NCBI GenBank assembly: GCA_049509675.1
Contig: JBEKZQ010000343.1
Location: 1 to 6,889, forward strand
Source of the DNA: JBEKZQ01 sp049509675
GTDB lineage: Bacteria > Planctomycetota > Planctomycetia > Pirellulales > Thermoguttaceae
DNA: 6,889 nucleotides
Reading direction: 5' to 3'
Below the pieces are notes generated by a model. That model ran no database searches and was not told the origin of the DNA. It saw nothing but the letters and a program-made list of their open reading frames with translations. The translations under genes were made by a program, and so were the position numbers. This document shows positions 6,781 through 6,889 of the stretch, piece after piece; position 1 is the first letter of the stretch, and the number at the start of each line of letters is the position of its first letter.

Positions 6781-6889
6781 GGCAAACGGTGAGGAGCAGG
6801 GGTACGATGGCAGACGGCGGAGGGCAACTGGCCGTTTCGGGTCAACCCCATGACGGGAGAAGTGCGGGAAGAGTATACCAGTAGTGTCA
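6781..6889 (+). other. Right flank; possible start of another coding region, unresolved
   Basis: Two plus-strand readings exist. An ATG at 6807, preceded by GAGGAGCAGGGG, gives a 25-residue peptide closed by TAG 6882-6884. A different frame is open from after TGA 6790-6792 to the window edge; it reads GNWPFRVNPMTGEVREEYTS and has its only ATG at 6850, which lacks a ribosome site. The second reading looks more protein-like, and could be the edge of a gene or a decayed fragment. I do not recognise the family. Confidence 0.25.

Noticed and set aside
6168..6851. 227-codon minus-strand frame at the right end
   Set aside because: Mostly antisense to the end of the GH2 gene, without motifs or a ribosome site; it crosses the tandem repeat region.
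1..6889. CRISPR array, tRNA or rRNA gene, insertion sequence or toxin-antitoxin pair
   Set aside because: I found no regularly spaced repeats, cloverleaf-like or rRNA sequence, transposase motif with terminal inverted repeats, or small paired genes.

Overview
This 6.9 kb, GC-rich window looks like part of a carbohydrate-degradation locus from a Planctomycetota-like bacterium (Lentisphaerae or Verrucomicrobia relatives are possible). The taxonomic guess is inference. It rests on a very large secreted modular glycosidase, a divergent XylR-type AraC regulator, strong GC preference at third codon positions, and a style of C-terminal modules common in that superphylum.

Layout from left to right: (1) the last 55 codons of a plus-strand gene, ending in a beta-rich tail (1-168); (2) a short convergent intergenic region with two small hairpins and no gene (169-315); (3) a complete minus-strand regulator with a sugar-binding-protein-like sensor domain and a C-terminal AraC DNA-binding domain (316-1476); (4) a 167-bp divergent control region with a candidate minus-strand promoter, three GTGTG direct repeats and a strong ribosome binding site for the plus-strand gene (1477-1643); (5) one 1700-codon plus-strand gene for an exported glycoside hydrolase family 2-like enzyme (1644-6746); (6) a tail with a perfect 13-bp tandem repeat that can fold into GC-rich hairpins, followed by what may be the edge of another gene (6747-6889).

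The simplest working model is that a sugar released from a polysaccharide binds the regulator, which controls the divergent GH2 gene and probably itself. The enzyme is exported by a Sec signal peptide. It carries an N-terminal carbohydrate-binding-like sandwich, the GH2 core, and then about 750 residues of accessory modules. These include two degenerate amidotransferase-like Rossmann units, the second apparently interrupted by a galactose-binding-like module.

I see no defence system, CRISPR array, RNA gene or complete mobile element. The most unusual points are a palindromic repeat-like sequence read through in frame inside the GH2 gene, the nested domain architecture, and the repeat just after its stop codon.
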